From JAIXWP01 sp964428835 (GTDB lineage Bacteria > Bacteroidota > Bacteroidia > Flavobacteriales_D > Sanyastnellaceae): a DNA stretch of 64,000 bases. The notes under the pieces are model-generated. The model was given only the letters and a program-made list of their open reading frames with translations. It was not told where the DNA came from and ran no database searches. Location of the stretch: assembly GCA_964428835.1 (NCBI GenBank), contig CAYRZQ010000020.1, positions 1 to 64,000 of the forward strand, written 5' to 3'. Shown in pieces: positions 24,564 through 33,353 of this stretch; the first letter of the stretch is position 1, and each line of letters begins with the position of its first letter. Position numbers and translations under genes: made by a program.

Positions 24564-26129
24564 ATGGAAGTCATACTGATCATAACCACAATCTTAGTGG
24601 TGATTTCAATCGCACTGCAGTTTGCATTTCGAGCCAAAAATGTAGACCAGTCAAATCTTGCAGAGAAAATTGATCAACTCGAAAATTCTCAGAATCGAAT
24701 TGAGAAAAATCTGAAGGAAGACTTTAGAATTAATCGGGAAGAAAGTGCTCGACTTTCAAAGGAAAATCGTGAAGAACTCAATAATACACTCAAAGACTTT
24801 AAAAAGGAACTCGGTGAAACCTTAAAAGCTATAACCGAGCAAAACCAAAATGCACTCGAAAAACTGACTTTGACTCTTGAACAGAAAGTAACCGCACTAA
24901 TTGATAAAACAGATATTAATTCAAAACTTGCTAGAGAAGAACTAGCCAAGAGTTTAAAAGAATTCTCCGAATCGAATGGTCTGAGTTTGGATAAAATTAA
25001 TAAGCAGGTAGAGGAAAAGCTCATTGCATTAAATGAGCAATCGCAAAAAGATGCCATTCAGCAGCGCGAAACTTTAGTTCGTGCGTTTCGAGATTTTCAG
25101 GAAGCATTTGATAAGAATGTAAAATCCTTTAATGATCTTCAAAAGCAAAAGTTCGAGTTGATGGAAAGCAAACAGAATGATTTAGTGAAAGGAACTGAGA
25201 CCAAGCTCGAAATCATCAGAGCAACTGTAGAAGAAAAGCTTGAGAAAACGCTAAGTGAAAGGTTGGGGCAGTCTTTTGAAACAGTCGGAAAACAATTGAT
25301 TGAGGTTCAAAAAGGGTTGGGCGAAATGCAGACTCTAGCACAAGACGTTGGGGGACTTAAAAAAGTACTTAGCAATGTAAAAATGCGCGGCGGAATTGGA
25401 GAGGTGCAATTGGAAATGTTGCTTGAGCAAATCCTCGCACCTGAACAATACGAGGCGAATGTAAAAACAAAGACGGGCTCATCAGAACTCGTTGAGTTTG
25501 CTATAAAGCTACCCGGACGTGACGACTCTCAAGGTATAGTTTATTTACCAATTGATGCAAAGTTCCCCAAAGATGCATACGAACAATTAGTTGATGCGTA
25601 TGAGAAAAATGATTTAGTTGCAATTGAATCGGCCAACAAGAATTTGGAGAACATAATAAAGAAAATGGCCAAGGATATTCGTGATAAGTATCTGGACCCT
25701 CCGAATACGACTGACTTTGGAATCATGTTCTTACCTTTCGAAGGCATTTACGCTGAAGTTATTCGACGATCAACTTTGTTAGAACAACTTCAACGCGAAT
25801 TCAAAGTGATTGTAACTGGACCAACTACCCTCGCAGCGATATTGAACAGCCTTCAAATGGGATTCAGAACCTTGGCATTGCAAAAACGCAGTAGTGAGGT
25901 ATGGACGATTCTGGGTGCCGTAAAAACCGAATTTGAGAAGTTTGGCGGGTTGTTGGAAAAAGCTAAGAAAAATATAAATACCGCAGGCGGGGCTATTGAT
26001 GAATTGTTGGGAAAACGCACAAACACAATCAATCGAAAATTACGAGAAGTACAGTCATTACCATCACAAGAAAGTGCTAAAATTTTGCCTGAAATTGGTA
26101 TTGACCCCAACGAATCCGACTTCGAATAA
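24564..26129 (+). CDS. rmuC: DNA recombination protein RmuC-like
   Basis: A 521-residue protein. It starts with a hydrophobic helix (VILIITTILVVISIALQFAF, residues 2-22), followed by about 200 residues of coiled coil, then the RmuC domain: GGLKKVLSNVKMRGGIGEVQLE, LPIDAKFPKDAYEQL, FGIMFLPFEGIYAEV and VTGPTTLAAILNSLQMGFR. E. coli RmuC limits inversion at short inverted repeats, and the domain is nuclease-related (PD-(D/E)xK-like). Here it follows an XRE gene at 2 bp and opens a defence island, so a role in DNA degradation or control of recombination during defence is possible. Length is normal. Confidence 0.9.
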   Translation: MEVILIITTILVVISIALQFAFRAKNVDQSNLAEKIDQLENSQNRIEKNLKEDFRINREESARLSKENREELNNTLKDFKKELGETLKAITEQNQNALEKLTLTLEQKVTALIDKTDINSKLAREELAKSLKEFSESNGLSLDKINKQVEEKLIALNEQSQKDAIQQRETLVRAFRDFQEAFDKNVKSFNDLQKQKFELMESKQNDLVKGTETKLEIIRATVEEKLEKTLSERLGQSFETVGKQLIEVQKGLGEMQTLAQDVGGLKKVLSNVKMRGGIGEVQLEMLLEQILAPEQYEANVKTKTGSSELVEFAIKLPGRDDSQGIVYLPIDAKFPKDAYEQLVDAYEKNDLVAIESANKNLENIIKKMAKDIRDKYLDPPNTTDFGIMFLPFEGIYAEVIRRSTLLEQLQREFKVIVTGPTTLAAILNSLQMGFRTLALQKRSSEVWTILGAVKTEFEKFGGLLEKAKKNINTAGGAIDELLGKRTNTINRKLREVQSLPSQESAKILPEIGIDPNESDFE

Positions 26130-26199
26130 CAACTAAAACCAACAAAAAACCACGCTATTTCACTGATTATCATGACACTTATCATAAATCGCAAATTCT

Positions 26200-26232
26200 T
26201 TTGGTTTGAAGCTCGAACTCACCGTACTTTTG
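26200..26232 (+). promoter_or_regulatory. Promoter of the abiF-type small RNA
   Basis: TTTG at 26200-26203 and TACTTTTG at 26225-26232 (TAnnTTTG) with 21 bp between. Transcription would begin near 26238, exactly at the first hairpin of the RNA below. Confidence 0.65.
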
Positions 26233-26237
26233 CCACC

Positions 26238-26349
26238 GGTTTCAGGCAGGGGTCTGAAAACCAATTAAAAAAGAGTTTTACAAAATTCAAGATAATACAC
26301 CTCCCAGGCTTGTCCTTATGGCAGCACACTTGGGGGGTCTTTTCTTTTA
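26238..26349 (+). ncRNA. Putative abiF-type non-coding RNA upstream of abi_2
   Basis: No protein frame fits this 110-nt interval, but it has the layout of an independent RNA: a promoter just before it; hairpin 1 (26238-26262) with stem GGUUUCAG/CUGAAAACC and loop GCAGGGGU; an A-rich single-stranded stretch; and a strong terminator hairpin. The G-run of loop 1 could pair with the C-rich or U-rich bases further down. The abiF RNA motif is known upstream of genes of the AbiD/AbiF (Abi_2) family and modulates them; whether this one fits that covariance model cannot be tested here. Structure and position support it. Confidence 0.65.
26299..26349 (+). terminator. Terminator hairpin of the small RNA
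   Basis: ACCUCCCAGG (26299-26308) pairs along ten positions with CUUGGGGGGU (26329-26338), with a 20-nt loop, followed by CTTTTCTTTT. It ends 13 bp before the Abi_2 start, so most transcripts would stop before the gene unless read-through is allowed. Confidence 0.75.
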
Positions 26350-26350
26350 T

Positions 26351-26356
26351 AGGAGG
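26351..26356 (+). promoter_or_regulatory. Strong Shine-Dalgarno AGGAGG before abi_2
   Basis: A perfect AGGAGG lies 5 bp before ATG 26362. Such a site is rare in Bacteroidota, where most genes in this window lack one. It fixes the start and hints at recent transfer from another phylum. Confidence 0.8.
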
Positions 26357-26361
26357 TTGTG

Positions 26362-27303
26362 ATGAAATTTACTAAACCACCACTTACCTATGACGATCAA
26401 GTTTCACTGTTAGAAAGTCGCGGTCTTAACATTTCTGATAAAGCGCGAGTAAAAAGATATCTTCAAGGCATAAGCTACTATAGGCTCAGTGCTTACATGC
26501 TCTTATATCAGAAAGAGAAAGACAAGTTTAATGAGGGGACTACATTCGATGATGTACTGAATTTATATTTGTTTGATCGAGAATTGCGTCTTTTGATCTT
26601 TGATGCGATTGAGAGAATAGAAGTTGCCATTCGTGCACAAATCATTTATCAATTAGCCCATAAGTATGGGGCACATTGGCAAGATAATGCCTCTATTTTT
26701 AAGCCTTCTTTTAATCATCCTTTGGGCTTCGTTGTAGATGTCTTTAATGACACACAAAAAATTATTAGTGAACATTGTAACGCGAGACACCAAGAAGTTT
26801 TTATAAAGCATTACACTGCAAAATATTCAAGTCCTGATAATCCTCCATCTTGGATGAGTATAGAATTGCTCACTGTCGGACAATTGTCACGCTTGTACAC
26901 TTCATTAATCCAAAATAAAGATAAGCAAGACATTGCAAGCTTTTTTGGATTGCACCACACCGTGTTTACTTCATGGCTGCATTCAATCACCTATATTCGA
27001 AATATTTGTGCACATCATTCAAGGTTGTGGAATCGAGAATTAGCAATTAAACCAGAAATGCTATTAAAACCTAAGTGTCCATGGCTTAAAGCTGATTTCA
27101 CTAATAACAACGATCGTTGCTTTTATCTGCTGTGCACTCTCAAATACTTGCTCTACTTTGCTAATCCTTCAAATCACTTAAAAGATAAAATGAATACACT
27201 CTTCTCAAAGTACCCTTCGGTACCAATTAAGTTTTTAGGCATTCCAAGTGATGGAAAAGGGAATCTAATTGATTGGCAAAACGAACCAATTTGGAAAAGC
27301 TAA
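26362..27303 (+). CDS. Abi_2 (AbiD/AbiF-like) abortive infection protein
   Basis: A 313-residue cytoplasmic protein. Family blocks in order: SYYRLSAYMLLYQ, LYLFDRELRLLIFDAIERIEVAIRAQI, SWMSIELLTVGQLSRLY, and SITYIRNICAHHSRLWNREL. The RNICAH sequence is the R-x4-6-H motif of HEPN ribonucleases, to which Abi_2 belongs. Lactococcal AbiD and AbiF cause abortive infection on phage attack. ATG 26362 is chosen from the AGGAGG 5 bp upstream; a GTG one codon earlier is less likely. The small RNA directly upstream probably acts as its antitoxin or attenuator. The gene starts a run of tightly packed genes to 39191. Confidence 0.9.
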   Translation: MKFTKPPLTYDDQVSLLESRGLNISDKARVKRYLQGISYYRLSAYMLLYQKEKDKFNEGTTFDDVLNLYLFDRELRLLIFDAIERIEVAIRAQIIYQLAHKYGAHWQDNASIFKPSFNHPLGFVVDVFNDTQKIISEHCNARHQEVFIKHYTAKYSSPDNPPSWMSIELLTVGQLSRLYTSLIQNKDKQDIASFFGLHHTVFTSWLHSITYIRNICAHHSRLWNRELAIKPEMLLKPKCPWLKADFTNNNDRCFYLLCTLKYLLYFANPSNHLKDKMNTLFSKYPSVPIKFLGIPSDGKGNLIDWQNEPIWKS

Positions 27304-27308
27304 TTGAA

Positions 27309-28067
27309 ATGGCCAAAACAGAACATCCATATAAACATTTTTTTGATAGTGATAAGCTATGGTCAACACTAATCATAGGGACTTTTCCTCCAGATATTGA
27401 GCTAAGGAAAGACAAAAAGTGCATCGCCGAATACTACTATGGTAATAAAGGATCCTTATGGAAAATTATAGGCGCCATTTATAAAGATTATCGCTTCGAG
27501 GCAGCTGATCTGGAGGCTAATAGAAAGCAAATGATTGAATGGCAGGAAGATTATAGTGTGGGAATCGCTGATACGCTTAATTTCGTTGATCGAACAAATC
27601 AACAGTCAACGAAGGATAGCGACTTGATATTCGATTATTTCGATTTGAACCACGAGCTGAAAAAATATATCCTGACGAATATTGATAGCATTGAAAAGAT
27701 CCTCTTTACCAGCACAGGCAATTGCAATTCGGCGTTAAGTACTTTTAAATATCTATTCGGAAATGATATCATTAGAGTTAAAGATAAATTAGTAATAGAT
27801 CTCCCCTCACCGTCAGGAAGTTCCAATGTATCCTTGTTAAATGTCAATAATGAGAATACACTTGGTTTACATGAAGATTTTTACAATTACATTTATCACG
27901 AAAGAAATGAAGAGTTGAGAGAATTGATTAAGCGATATGAAATCAAGAAAATTAAAAAAAAGCAATCCTCTCATGAAGTTAAGATTCCTTCTATTAAGAA
28001 GGGCTTAGTCAAAGACTATAAAATTTGGAAGTATGAACAAGCGCTGCCAAAACCAAAAATACAGTGA
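27309..28067 (+). CDS. Uracil-DNA glycosylase superfamily-like protein
   Basis: A 252-residue protein. GTFPP at about residues 24-28 and LPSPSGSS at 165-172 correspond to motifs 1 and 2 of the UDG superfamily (mismatch-specific or MUG-like branch); YYYGNKGSLWKIIG at 42-55 matches the block that follows motif 1. The catalytic Asp of family 1 is not present in motif 1, as in several non-canonical branches. Such enzymes excise altered bases, and a DNA glycosylase (Brig1) is known to attack modified phage DNA, so a part in defence is plausible. ATG 27309 avoids a 31-bp overlap with abi_2. The last 50 residues are basic. Confidence 0.7.
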   Translation: MAKTEHPYKHFFDSDKLWSTLIIGTFPPDIELRKDKKCIAEYYYGNKGSLWKIIGAIYKDYRFEAADLEANRKQMIEWQEDYSVGIADTLNFVDRTNQQSTKDSDLIFDYFDLNHELKKYILTNIDSIEKILFTSTGNCNSALSTFKYLFGNDIIRVKDKLVIDLPSPSGSSNVSLLNVNNENTLGLHEDFYNYIYHERNEELRELIKRYEIKKIKKKQSSHEVKIPSIKKGLVKDYKIWKYEQALPKPKIQ

Positions 28068-28072
28068 TTAAC

Positions 28073-28885
28073 ATGAAATGGATTGAAGCAATAGTAAAAG
28101 TATTACAGGATGAAGGTCAGGCGCTTCATTACACTGATATTTCACAAAAAATCATCGAGAATAATTACCGTGAGGTTTTCGGCCCTACTCCTAATGCAAC
28201 CGTAATTAGTATTATTTCTACAAGTCTCAAAAAATATGGTGAGAATTCACCATTCGTAAAAGTAGGGACGGGAGAATATTATTTGAAGCCACAGTCAGAA
28301 GTAATTAATCTTCCAGTTCTGTCCGCAAATATGGAAACAGAAAATTCCGAAGAAATAGCTGATGCCGAAAAAGAACTAATATCAAAGGAACTTGTGAAGG
28401 CATTTGGAATGTACTGGGATAGAAATCAAGTGCTATGGAAAAGCTCCCCAGATCTGTTTGGCGCTCAGCACAAAGGTTCTGACAAAGTTAATTTTAAAAA
28501 TCAAATTGGTATTTATCTTCTGCATGATGGAAGAGAAGTAATTTATGTAGGACAAGCCATCAATCAACCGATAGCGATTAGACTTTTCCAACATACGTCT
28601 GATAGACTAGGCGGAAGGTGGGATAGATTTTCATGGTTTGGTTTTTTGGGGGTCAATAACGACGGCAGTCTGATTGAAACACAAGATGAAGTTAAGACCT
28701 CCATATCCAAAATTGCAGATTCATTTGAAGCGATATTGGTTGAGGGACTAGAACCACGTCAAAATCGTAAGCGAGGAAATAACTTTGCAGGAGTAGAATT
28801 TAATCAAACAAAAGACCCTGAGGTAGAAAAAAGACAGATGGCGGAAGTCTTTGATAGAATGAAAAACAAATTTGAAAATGGATAA
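28073..28885 (+). CDS. HARE-HTH plus GIY-YIG nuclease-like protein
   Basis: A 270-residue protein. Residues 1-72 form a HARE-HTH winged helix (MKWIEAIVKVLQ, TDISQKIIENNY, NATVISIISTSL, VKVGTGEYYLKP), a domain proposed to read modified bases. A helical linker follows, and residues 144-240 carry a GIY-YIG fold: GIY at 146-148, YVG at 158-160, and later a Glu in SFEAILVEGL followed by PRQNRKRGNNF. This combination looks like a modification-sensing nuclease (type IV-like). It starts 5 bp after the UDG-like gene and overlaps the methyltransferase start by 8 bp (ATGGATAA), so it is coupled to the restriction-modification genes. Confidence 0.78.
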   Translation: MKWIEAIVKVLQDEGQALHYTDISQKIIENNYREVFGPTPNATVISIISTSLKKYGENSPFVKVGTGEYYLKPQSEVINLPVLSANMETENSEEIADAEKELISKELVKAFGMYWDRNQVLWKSSPDLFGAQHKGSDKVNFKNQIGIYLLHDGREVIYVGQAINQPIAIRLFQHTSDRLGGRWDRFSWFGFLGVNNDGSLIETQDEVKTSISKIADSFEAILVEGLEPRQNRKRGNNFAGVEFNQTKDPEVEKRQMAEVFDRMKNKFENG

Positions 28886-30809
28886 GAAGAAGTTAATTGA
28901 TAAAATAAAATCCATCTCCGACCTTACTCACGAAGAGCAAGCGGAGCTTATCAACCTCGTAAACAACACCAAAAAATATGGCTTGGTGTGGGAAGATAAA
29001 TTCGAGCAAATTGAAGAAGACTTGCTTACCAATTTACCAGTGCTAACTGAGGCGAAAGAGCGTTTTATTCAAGGTAAACCTATTACAAAAAAAGTTGAAG
29101 ATGAAAATTTATTTTCCGGTGAAAAGCAGAGCGAAGAGCCTGCAACCGATACCTTCCCAAATCATATCCTCATTGAAGGGGATAACCTTCATGCACTCAC
29201 TGCGCTTTCATTTACACACAAGGGAGCAATTGACGTAATTTACATTGACCCACCGTATAATACGGGTAAACCAAAGGAATTCAAATACAATGACAAATTT
29301 GTTGATGCCGAAGACTCTTACCGTGATTCTAAATGGATTTCATTCATGTCAAAACGACTCACAATTGCACATCAGCTGCTTAAGGAAGATGGTCTGCTTT
29401 TCGTAAGCATTGACGACAACGAAGTTTCACAACTAAATTTACTTTTAAATGAAATTTTCAACCGATCTACAAATCCAAAGAACTCTAATCAATTAGGCTT
29501 GTTAATTTGGGATCTAGGCACTGGCACTTCTGCTGGTCATTTCACCAGAACTCACGAATACGTTATGGCTTTTACCAAAAATAAGAGCAAGTTACCCAAT
29601 TTTTCTGGAGGAGATGGAATAATTGATGACCGTGCTCAGAAAAAATTATCTTCGAAAAACAGAGCAGCCGATTACGAATTCTTGCCCGGAACCAAATTTG
29701 AAGCTCCCGATAATTTTGAATTGATTGGCTCATGGGGAGGAACTGAATCGACTACATTAGTTGAAGGAAGAATGATCTGTGAAAATGGTAAGTTGAAAGA
29801 AAGGGTTGTGCTTAGAGCAGCTTGGACTCAAAAAAATCAGATGGATTCCTTCTTTGCGGGAGAAGATACGATTGATTCTAAAGGTCAAAAAGTAATTGAG
29901 TTCTACTTTAGAGAAAATGGTAAACTGTATTGTAGAAAAGATCGATCTAAGGTGAATCCACCATCTGTTTTAAGAGAAATTGCAACTACCAAGCAAGGCT
30001 CGAAAGTATTGAAAAACTTGTTCAACGGACAAGAGCCAATATCGTTTGCCAAACCTCTAGCCTTAATTCAATATTTTTTAGAATTAAAAAAGAAGGACTC
30101 GGTAGTTCTCGACTTCTTCGCAGGATCAGGAACCACACTTCACGCCACCATGCAATTAAACGCAGAAGATGGCGGGAATCGCCAATGCATTTTGGTGACG
30201 AATAATGAGAACAACATTTGCGAAGAAGTTACCTATGAACGCAACAAGCGCGTCATTCAAGGATATACCAATGCCAAGGGCGTTGAAGTAGAGGGATTGA
30301 CCAACAACAACCTTCGCTACTACAAATGCGATTATGTACCGAGTGCGAAAACCGAGACCAATCGCAGAAAACTAACAGAAGCTAGTACAGATCTTCTTTG
30401 CATTAAAGAAGATTGCTACAACGAAATCACACAAGATTTTGATTTGAACCCAAGACAATGTCGCATATTCTCCAATAAGAGAGGAAAGCTAATGGTCGTC
30501 ATCTATCATAGCCGCCAGCAAGAGCAGGTCAATGAGCGAATCATTGAATTTATTGAATCCCTTGGAGACATTTCAGAAAAAGTGCGTCTTTATGCGTTTA
30601 GTCCTGATGCAGAAGTGCTATTAGAAGAGTTTTACCGAGTGCGCGATAAAATAAAAGCCGTGCCTCTACCCGATGCTATTTACAATGCATACCGCACCAC
30701 CTTTAAAAGCATGGGGTTGGGAAAAAGAAAAGTGAAGAATGATGAATCATCTAACTCACAAGAAGAAGCCTTCAATCTATTTAATCAAGAAGATAATACT
30801 ACCGAATAA
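28878..30809 (+). CDS. Type III-like DNA methyltransferase (Mod)
   Basis: A 643-residue adenine-N6-type methyltransferase. The catalytic motif DPPY is at about residues 124-127 (VIYIDPPYNTG) and the AdoMet motif FAGSGTT at about 414-420 (VVLDFFAGSGTT), in the beta-class order. In between is a long target-recognition region. The pattern VSIDDNEVSQL after motif IV is typical of type III Mod. It overlaps the GIY-YIG gene (8 bp) and its stop shares a base with the Res start (TAATG), so mod and res are co-translated. ATG 28878 is used instead of the TTG two codons upstream. Intact by eye, no frameshift. Confidence 0.92.
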   Translation: MDKKKLIDKIKSISDLTHEEQAELINLVNNTKKYGLVWEDKFEQIEEDLLTNLPVLTEAKERFIQGKPITKKVEDENLFSGEKQSEEPATDTFPNHILIEGDNLHALTALSFTHKGAIDVIYIDPPYNTGKPKEFKYNDKFVDAEDSYRDSKWISFMSKRLTIAHQLLKEDGLLFVSIDDNEVSQLNLLLNEIFNRSTNPKNSNQLGLLIWDLGTGTSAGHFTRTHEYVMAFTKNKSKLPNFSGGDGIIDDRAQKKLSSKNRAADYEFLPGTKFEAPDNFELIGSWGGTESTTLVEGRMICENGKLKERVVLRAAWTQKNQMDSFFAGEDTIDSKGQKVIEFYFRENGKLYCRKDRSKVNPPSVLREIATTKQGSKVLKNLFNGQEPISFAKPLALIQYFLELKKKDSVVLDFFAGSGTTLHATMQLNAEDGGNRQCILVTNNENNICEEVTYERNKRVIQGYTNAKGVEVEGLTNNNLRYYKCDYVPSAKTETNRRKLTEASTDLLCIKEDCYNEITQDFDLNPRQCRIFSNKRGKLMVVIYHSRQQEQVNERIIEFIESLGDISEKVRLYAFSPDAEVLLEEFYRVRDKIKAVPLPDAIYNAYRTTFKSMGLGKRKVKNDESSNSQEEAFNLFNQEDNTTE

Positions 30810-33133
30810 TGTTTACACTTAAAGAATACCAACAAAAAGCGGTAGAACAACTGATGGACTTCACCTGCGATGCACTTGTGCAACCGGGTAGAAGAATTCC
30901 CTTGCTGCTTAAAGCGCCCACAGGATCAGGAAAAACGGTCACAATGGCTTCCTATCTATCACAGTTGATGGAGCAAGTGCGACTTCGCCCTGGATTGCCC
31001 GCTGATGTTGCAATTATTTGGCTTGCACCAAATACTCTTCACTTGCAGAGTTATGCTGCACTCAAAGGCTTTTACAGCGAACTCAACGATTTGCGCACGC
31101 TCCAAATTAGTGATATACAAGCCAGAAACGGACTGCAAGCCAAAGACCTTCTTTTCTTAAACTGGTCTAGTGTAGACAAGGAGAAAAACACATTTCGCCA
31201 AAGCGGTGAATCAGGGCAAAGCCTTGAGATACTTATCGAGCAAACGAAGCTCCGCGACGTAGAAATTGTGGTGGTGATTGATGAAGCCCACTTAAGCGCA
31301 TTTACAGGAGAACAAGCCCGCAAAGTGCTCAATTTGATTGATGCCAAAATTGAGATAGCTGTAACAGCCACACCTAATCGGATACCTGAAATGAATGTGA
31401 TCATTCAACGGCAAAAAGTAGTGGCCGAGCAAATGATTAAAAAGGGCATTCGTTTGAACGATAGTCTTTCAGTGGAAGAGCAGCAGGGCGAGATGATTGA
31501 TTTGCACTTACTCCGTAAAGCCATGCAAAAGCGTGAAGAAATCGCAGCGGCTTATAAAGCGGCAGGCTCGGATATCAATCCATTATTACTTATCCAGCTC
31601 CCATCAGAGAACACTTCATTGTCTCAGGAGGACAAGGACAAACGCAAAGTCATGGAGTCATACTTAGAAGTGGACTATGGAATTACTGCAAATAATGGGA
31701 CTTTGGCTGTCTGGTTGTCAAATGCACAAGATAAAGTGAACCTCGATGGTCTTGAGGCACCCAATGCCTTGCAAAAGGTACTAATTTTCAAGCAAGCGAT
31801 TTCACAAGGCTGGGATTGCCCGCGAGCCGCAGTAATTATCATCTTTCGAGAGCTGGGAAATCCGAGTTTCGGAATACAAACAGTAGGTCGTATTCTCAGA
31901 ATGCCAGAGCAAAAGCACTATGCTAATGAACTTCTAAACGTTGGTTATGTGTACACAAACATTCAGAATCGCGTTATTGAGGTAGTTAAAGATGATCTCG
32001 ACTACTTCAGTCTGCAATATGCAAGGCGTAAGAAGAACATTTCAATTCCCAATTTGACAGCCGCTTATGTAATAAATGACCGCCAAAACCCAGGTTACCT
32101 TATGAGTGGTTTCGAGAATGTATTTTATCAAGAAGCAGAAAGGCGATATGGTGTTAGTCAACTCCCAGAAATCGATCTTCTCACCAGCGATGAAGACCTT
32201 CGAAAATATGAGGAGCAGAAAGCTAGAAATAGAGAAATAATGAAAAGTCAATTGTGGGAATTGGCTGTAGAAAATATTGAAATCAGTATTCCCACCAATT
32301 TGAACATTGATGTGTATGAGCAATCAGCAATTCAAATTGAAAGCGAGAATCTCGGAAAATTCTCAAAGACTCAAGCCGAACTTTCAGAAATGCTCGATCG
32401 TTTTTGTTACAACTCGATAACAAAACTTAATAAATCGAAAAGTTGGAAAACACTGCGCAGGACTATCCTACAATTTGTGGAATACTATCTTGGTTATGAC
32501 GAATTCGTGGCGCGAAAAATATTGCTCTTTCAACAAAATCAAGTGTATTTAGCAGAATTGATTGTACAGGCTTTAGAGCAATATGATGTTTGGCAAAAGC
32601 AGAAAGGAAATCGCAATCGCCGAGTTGAAGAAGTGTCTTGGACTATACCAGAGGAACGGGCATATTCGGAACATTATAGACAACTAGACGACGTCAGTAA
32701 TTCAGCTATGGAGCCTTATTACGAATTGAATAACGCCAGTAATCCAGAAAAAGAGTTTGTAAAGAAACTCGAAGAAATGAAAGGACAAATTGCTTGGTGG
32801 TATAAAAATGGCGATTCTGGAAGAGAACATTTTGCTATTCCTTACACCAATCAGCAAGGAGAGTTGAGACAATTTTTCGTTGATTTTGTGATCCATTATA
32901 AAGATGGCACTATTGGACTTTTTGATACCAAAACGAAAAGATCGGATGCCGATGCACCAGCTAAGCATAATGCATTATTACAGTATTTTGAGAAACAAAA
33001 AGAAATTAATCCAAAACAGAATTTATTTGGTGGAATTATAATAGCGGAACCAACGAGTGTTGGCACATCTTTCCGATATTGCACTAATCCTATTTCCGAC
33101 ACGAATGATTTGACGGGGTGGGAGTTTTTTTGA
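30809..33133 (+). CDS. Type III-like restriction helicase-nuclease (Res)
   Basis: A 774-residue SF2 protein. Walker A is APTGSGKT at residues 36-43, the DEAH box is VVVIDEAH ending at about 161, motif III-like TATPNR follows, and VGRILRMP is motif VI. Near residues 690-710 FVDFVIHYKDGTIGLFDTKT forms a PD-(D/E)xK nuclease core (Asp and Asp-Thr-Lys). Together with Mod it would cut DNA having two opposed unmethylated sites. It is shorter than many type III Res subunits (often 900 or more residues). No truncation is evident. Followed after 21 bp by a small gene in the same direction. Confidence 0.9.
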   Translation: MFTLKEYQQKAVEQLMDFTCDALVQPGRRIPLLLKAPTGSGKTVTMASYLSQLMEQVRLRPGLPADVAIIWLAPNTLHLQSYAALKGFYSELNDLRTLQISDIQARNGLQAKDLLFLNWSSVDKEKNTFRQSGESGQSLEILIEQTKLRDVEIVVVIDEAHLSAFTGEQARKVLNLIDAKIEIAVTATPNRIPEMNVIIQRQKVVAEQMIKKGIRLNDSLSVEEQQGEMIDLHLLRKAMQKREEIAAAYKAAGSDINPLLLIQLPSENTSLSQEDKDKRKVMESYLEVDYGITANNGTLAVWLSNAQDKVNLDGLEAPNALQKVLIFKQAISQGWDCPRAAVIIIFRELGNPSFGIQTVGRILRMPEQKHYANELLNVGYVYTNIQNRVIEVVKDDLDYFSLQYARRKKNISIPNLTAAYVINDRQNPGYLMSGFENVFYQEAERRYGVSQLPEIDLLTSDEDLRKYEEQKARNREIMKSQLWELAVENIEISIPTNLNIDVYEQSAIQIESENLGKFSKTQAELSEMLDRFCYNSITKLNKSKSWKTLRRTILQFVEYYLGYDEFVARKILLFQQNQVYLAELIVQALEQYDVWQKQKGNRNRRVEEVSWTIPEERAYSEHYRQLDDVSNSAMEPYYELNNASNPEKEFVKKLEEMKGQIAWWYKNGDSGREHFAIPYTNQQGELRQFFVDFVIHYKDGTIGLFDTKTKRSDADAPAKHNALLQYFEKQKEINPKQNLFGGIIIAEPTSVGTSFRYCTNPISDTNDLTGWEFF

Positions 33134-33154
33134 ATAATGATGTAATTAATAGAT

Positions 33155-33352
33155 ATGAATAAAGATATTTTACCATACAATCTTATTGCAGAAATACTTT
33201 TGAAACAAAATCAAGGTATTAGCGTGGATAGACTTTCATTGATATCGGGTTATAGTAAGGAGGATATTTTGCCAATCATTGACTTTTTTTATTCTAATGG
33301 TTTTATAGAGCCTCATGCAAACTACTCCAATATCGAACTGAAAAGAAAATAA
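33155..33352 (+). CDS. Small winged-helix-like protein
   Basis: A 65-residue protein: LIAEILLKQNQGISVDRLSL, then SGYSKEDILPIIDFFYSNGF, a helix-turn-helix plus wing pattern like small MarR/DprA-winged-helix modules. No membrane segment. I do not recognise the family. It lies 21 bp after res and 1 bp before the next gene, so it belongs to the operon and might regulate it or act as an adaptor. Confidence 0.6.
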   Translation: MNKDILPYNLIAEILLKQNQGISVDRLSLISGYSKEDILPIIDFFYSNGFIEPHANYSNIELKRK

Positions 33353-33353
33353 A

